NCBI GenBank assembly: GCA_051747405.1 | Contig: JBNJGC010000046.1 | Coordinates: forward strand, 1-16,401 | DNA from: JAPHTQ01 sp051747405 | GTDB lineage: Bacteria; Pseudomonadota; Gammaproteobacteria; Thiohalomonadales; Thiohalomonadaceae | Direction: 5' to 3' | DNA length: 16,401 bases | Part shown: piece after piece, positions 15,404-16,401 of the stretch | Layout: each line of letters opens with the position of its first letter | How positions within the stretch are numbered: position 1 is the stretch's first letter | Program-made: the position numbers and the translations under genes | The notes under the pieces: model-generated | What the model was told of the DNA's origin: nothing | What the model saw: the letters and a program-made list of their open reading frames with translations, nothing else | Databases searched by the model: none

Positions 15404-15631
15404 ATGGCTATTTACATGACTCAATCGATGAGCTCGGGTACGTTGAAAAAGGTCACCTACTATCGCAAACAGAAACAGGTACACCCCTCCCACGAGGAGT
15501 CCAGCGCATTCACTCATGATGCCAAGGACGACTATGCCAAGAGCAACGATCTCAATCAGTCAGCTGTGGAGGAGGGGACCTATCGTAGCGGCCAGGGAGT
15601 GCCGACCGGCGGTAAGACTAAGCAGATTTGA
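15404..15631 (+). CDS. Small unknown hydrophilic protein, 75 aa
   Basis: I do not recognise this protein. The gene has a textbook ribosome binding site (aaaggagg, 7 bases before ATG 15404), which supports it as real. The product is hydrophilic, with a Lys/Tyr-rich N-terminal part (KKVTYYRKQKQVHPSHEES), an Asp/Asn-rich middle (HDAKDDYAKSNDLNQS) and a Gly/Lys-rich end (GGKTKQI). It has no Cys, membrane span or signal peptide and may be largely disordered. It follows the glycosyltransferase by 67 bp on the same strand, so it is probably part of the cassette. Confidence 0.7.
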   Translation: MAIYMTQSMSSGTLKKVTYYRKQKQVHPSHEESSAFTHDAKDDYAKSNDLNQSAVEEGTYRSGQGVPTGGKTKQI

Positions 15632-15731
15632 GTTGCCACCTGAAGCTGCTTTGTCGGTAAGTGCTGGCGTTCGTTTTTAGGAGTGGGCTAGGACTACCAC
15701 CCTTAAGCAGAGAGAGATATGGAGGTGAAGT

Positions 15732-15995
15732 ATGGCTAAATATTACAATTCGATGCTGACAGGTCAGGGTCGAAGTATTAAGAATTGTCAGGACGTTTAT
15801 GAGCGGTTGAAGGGGTACGAGATCTTCGTAATTAAAGATTGTCGTCATGGTATGGATGGTACATGCAATAAGCGGATTCGCTATGATGGTAATGGTGACA
15901 TCAATACCGTGCGCAATAGCTTCGATCAGGTGATTACACAGTTGGCTCTTGACCTGCAGTATCTGGTTAACAGTAAACAAAGCTGTGTCTTCTGA
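15732..15995 (+). CDS. Small unknown protein, 87 aa
   Basis: I do not recognise this protein. ggaggtga lies 5-12 bases before ATG 15732 and supports the start. The product MAKYYNSMLTGQGRSIKNCQDVYERLKGYEIFVIK has four Cys (three of them within CQD, DCRHGMDGTCNKR) and a C-terminal helix (FDQVITQLALDLQYLVNS) ending QSCVF. The gene is visibly more AT-rich than the Sec genes and most of the cassette, which hints at separate acquisition. It is the last + strand gene before the convergent gene at the right edge. The four cysteines could bind a metal or form disulfides; neither is shown. Confidence 0.7.
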   Translation: MAKYYNSMLTGQGRSIKNCQDVYERLKGYEIFVIKDCRHGMDGTCNKRIRYDGNGDINTVRNSFDQVITQLALDLQYLVNSKQSCVF

Positions 15996-16060
15996 AGTAA
16001 AGTTTTAGAAGACATGCAACGAGGCTGTACAAATAACTGTGTAACTGACGTTTAAGTGTG

Positions 16061-16107
16061 CACCCCCCCAATCGGGCTTTCAGCCGTTTGGCTTTGCCGG
16101 GGGGGGG
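16061..16107. terminator. C7/G9 palindrome between convergent genes
   Basis: A run of seven C (16063-16069) and a run of nine G (16099-16107) flank a 29-base interior that contains its own hairpin agcc-gttt-ggct (16082-16093). It lies between the end of the small + strand gene and the end of the - strand gene. It could act as a structural terminator for both, though no T-tract follows on either side. Confidence 0.4.
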
Positions 16108-16141
16108 TTATGACCTGTCCCCGTCTGCTTTTTGTATCAAG

Positions 16142-16342
16142 CTACTTGCGAAACAGCCACACCACCAGTGAGATCAGCAGGCTGATCAGCACCATCGTAG
16201 TGATGGGGAAGTAGAGTTTGAATCCCGGCCTGTGGATGGCGATATCCCCGGGCAATCTGCCGAGGGGGAGTTTTCCCAGCCAAGGCCAGAGCAGGCCGAT
16301 AGCCACGATGATAACGCCAAGGGTGATGAGACTACGCTGCAT
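16142..16342 (-). CDS. DUF2905-type small membrane protein
   Basis: The 66-residue product matches the DUF2905 family as I know it: two membrane segments (LITLGVIIVAIGLLWPWLG and FPITTMVLISLLISLVVWLF) separated by a loop with GKLPLGRLPGDIAI and RPGFKLYFPIT. The function is unknown. The start ATG at 16342 (MQRSLITLG) gives the usual length. A longer frame from TTG 16378 would add 12 atypical residues. No clear ribosome binding site is seen. In several genomes a gene of this family lies close to ruv, queA and tgt genes (from memory), so its place just beyond the cassette may mark the far side of an insertion into that neighbourhood. Confidence 0.85.
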   Translation of the reverse strand: MQRSLITLGVIIVAIGLLWPWLGKLPLGRLPGDIAIHRPGFKLYFPITTMVLISLLISLVVWLFRK

Positions 16343-16401
16343 AGTGTGATTCTGCAGCGCAAAGCCTGCGGCTGGCAAGAATGCCTCAGGCGACGTGGCG
16401 A

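Noticed and set aside
6240..15995. Complete prophage or tailocin
   Set aside because: Only a collar domain and a Mor-like activator are phage-like. Capsid, portal, terminase, sheath, tube, baseplate, holin and integrase genes are absent.
16343..16401. End of an upstream - strand gene at the right edge
   Set aside because: A frame ending in RHVA-stop is visible, but 59 bases are too few to support a gene.

Overview
The window looks like a chromosomal segment of a GC-rich gammaproteobacterium. The order queA-tgt-yajC-secD-secF and the close match of Tgt, YajC, SecD and SecF to enterobacterial proteins (compared from memory) support the class. A sulfur-oxidiser or Chromatiales-like host is only a guess.

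Layout. (1) Bases 1-5575 are the conserved queuosine/Sec block: queA (5' end outside the window), tgt, yajC, secD and secF, all on the + strand, closed by a good intrinsic terminator after secF. Small repeats have invaded this block. An inverted-repeat element lies between queA and tgt and supplies the last codons of QueA and the probable tgt ribosome binding site. Three 51-bp hairpin-forming units sit in frame inside tgt. (2) Bases 5576-6239 hold no gene. They contain a 178-bp MITE-like palindrome flanked by CTAG, then a run of short hairpins and a 10-C tract. (3) Bases 6240-15995 are an accessory cassette of nine same-strand genes: a Mor-type activator, two equal-length paralogs of unknown function, a 955-aa multidomain protein, a phage tail-collar protein, a nitrilase-fold enzyme with an E-K-C triad, a three-domain glycosyltransferase, and two small proteins. 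Several of these genes overlap or are separated by only a few bases. (4) A DUF2905-type membrane protein lies on the - strand at the right edge, convergent with the cassette and separated from it by a C7/G9 palindrome.

Working model for the cassette (inference): a Mor-like activator turns on an operon that makes a tail-fibre-like or surface appendage. The two 205-aa paralogs and the collar protein would be structural or display parts, the 955-aa protein an assembly or scaffold component, and the amidase and glycosyltransferase would modify the product or its target. No capsid, terminase, portal, sheath, tube, integrase or lysis gene is present, so this is not a complete phage or a standard contractile system. 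It is the best candidate here for an undescribed system.
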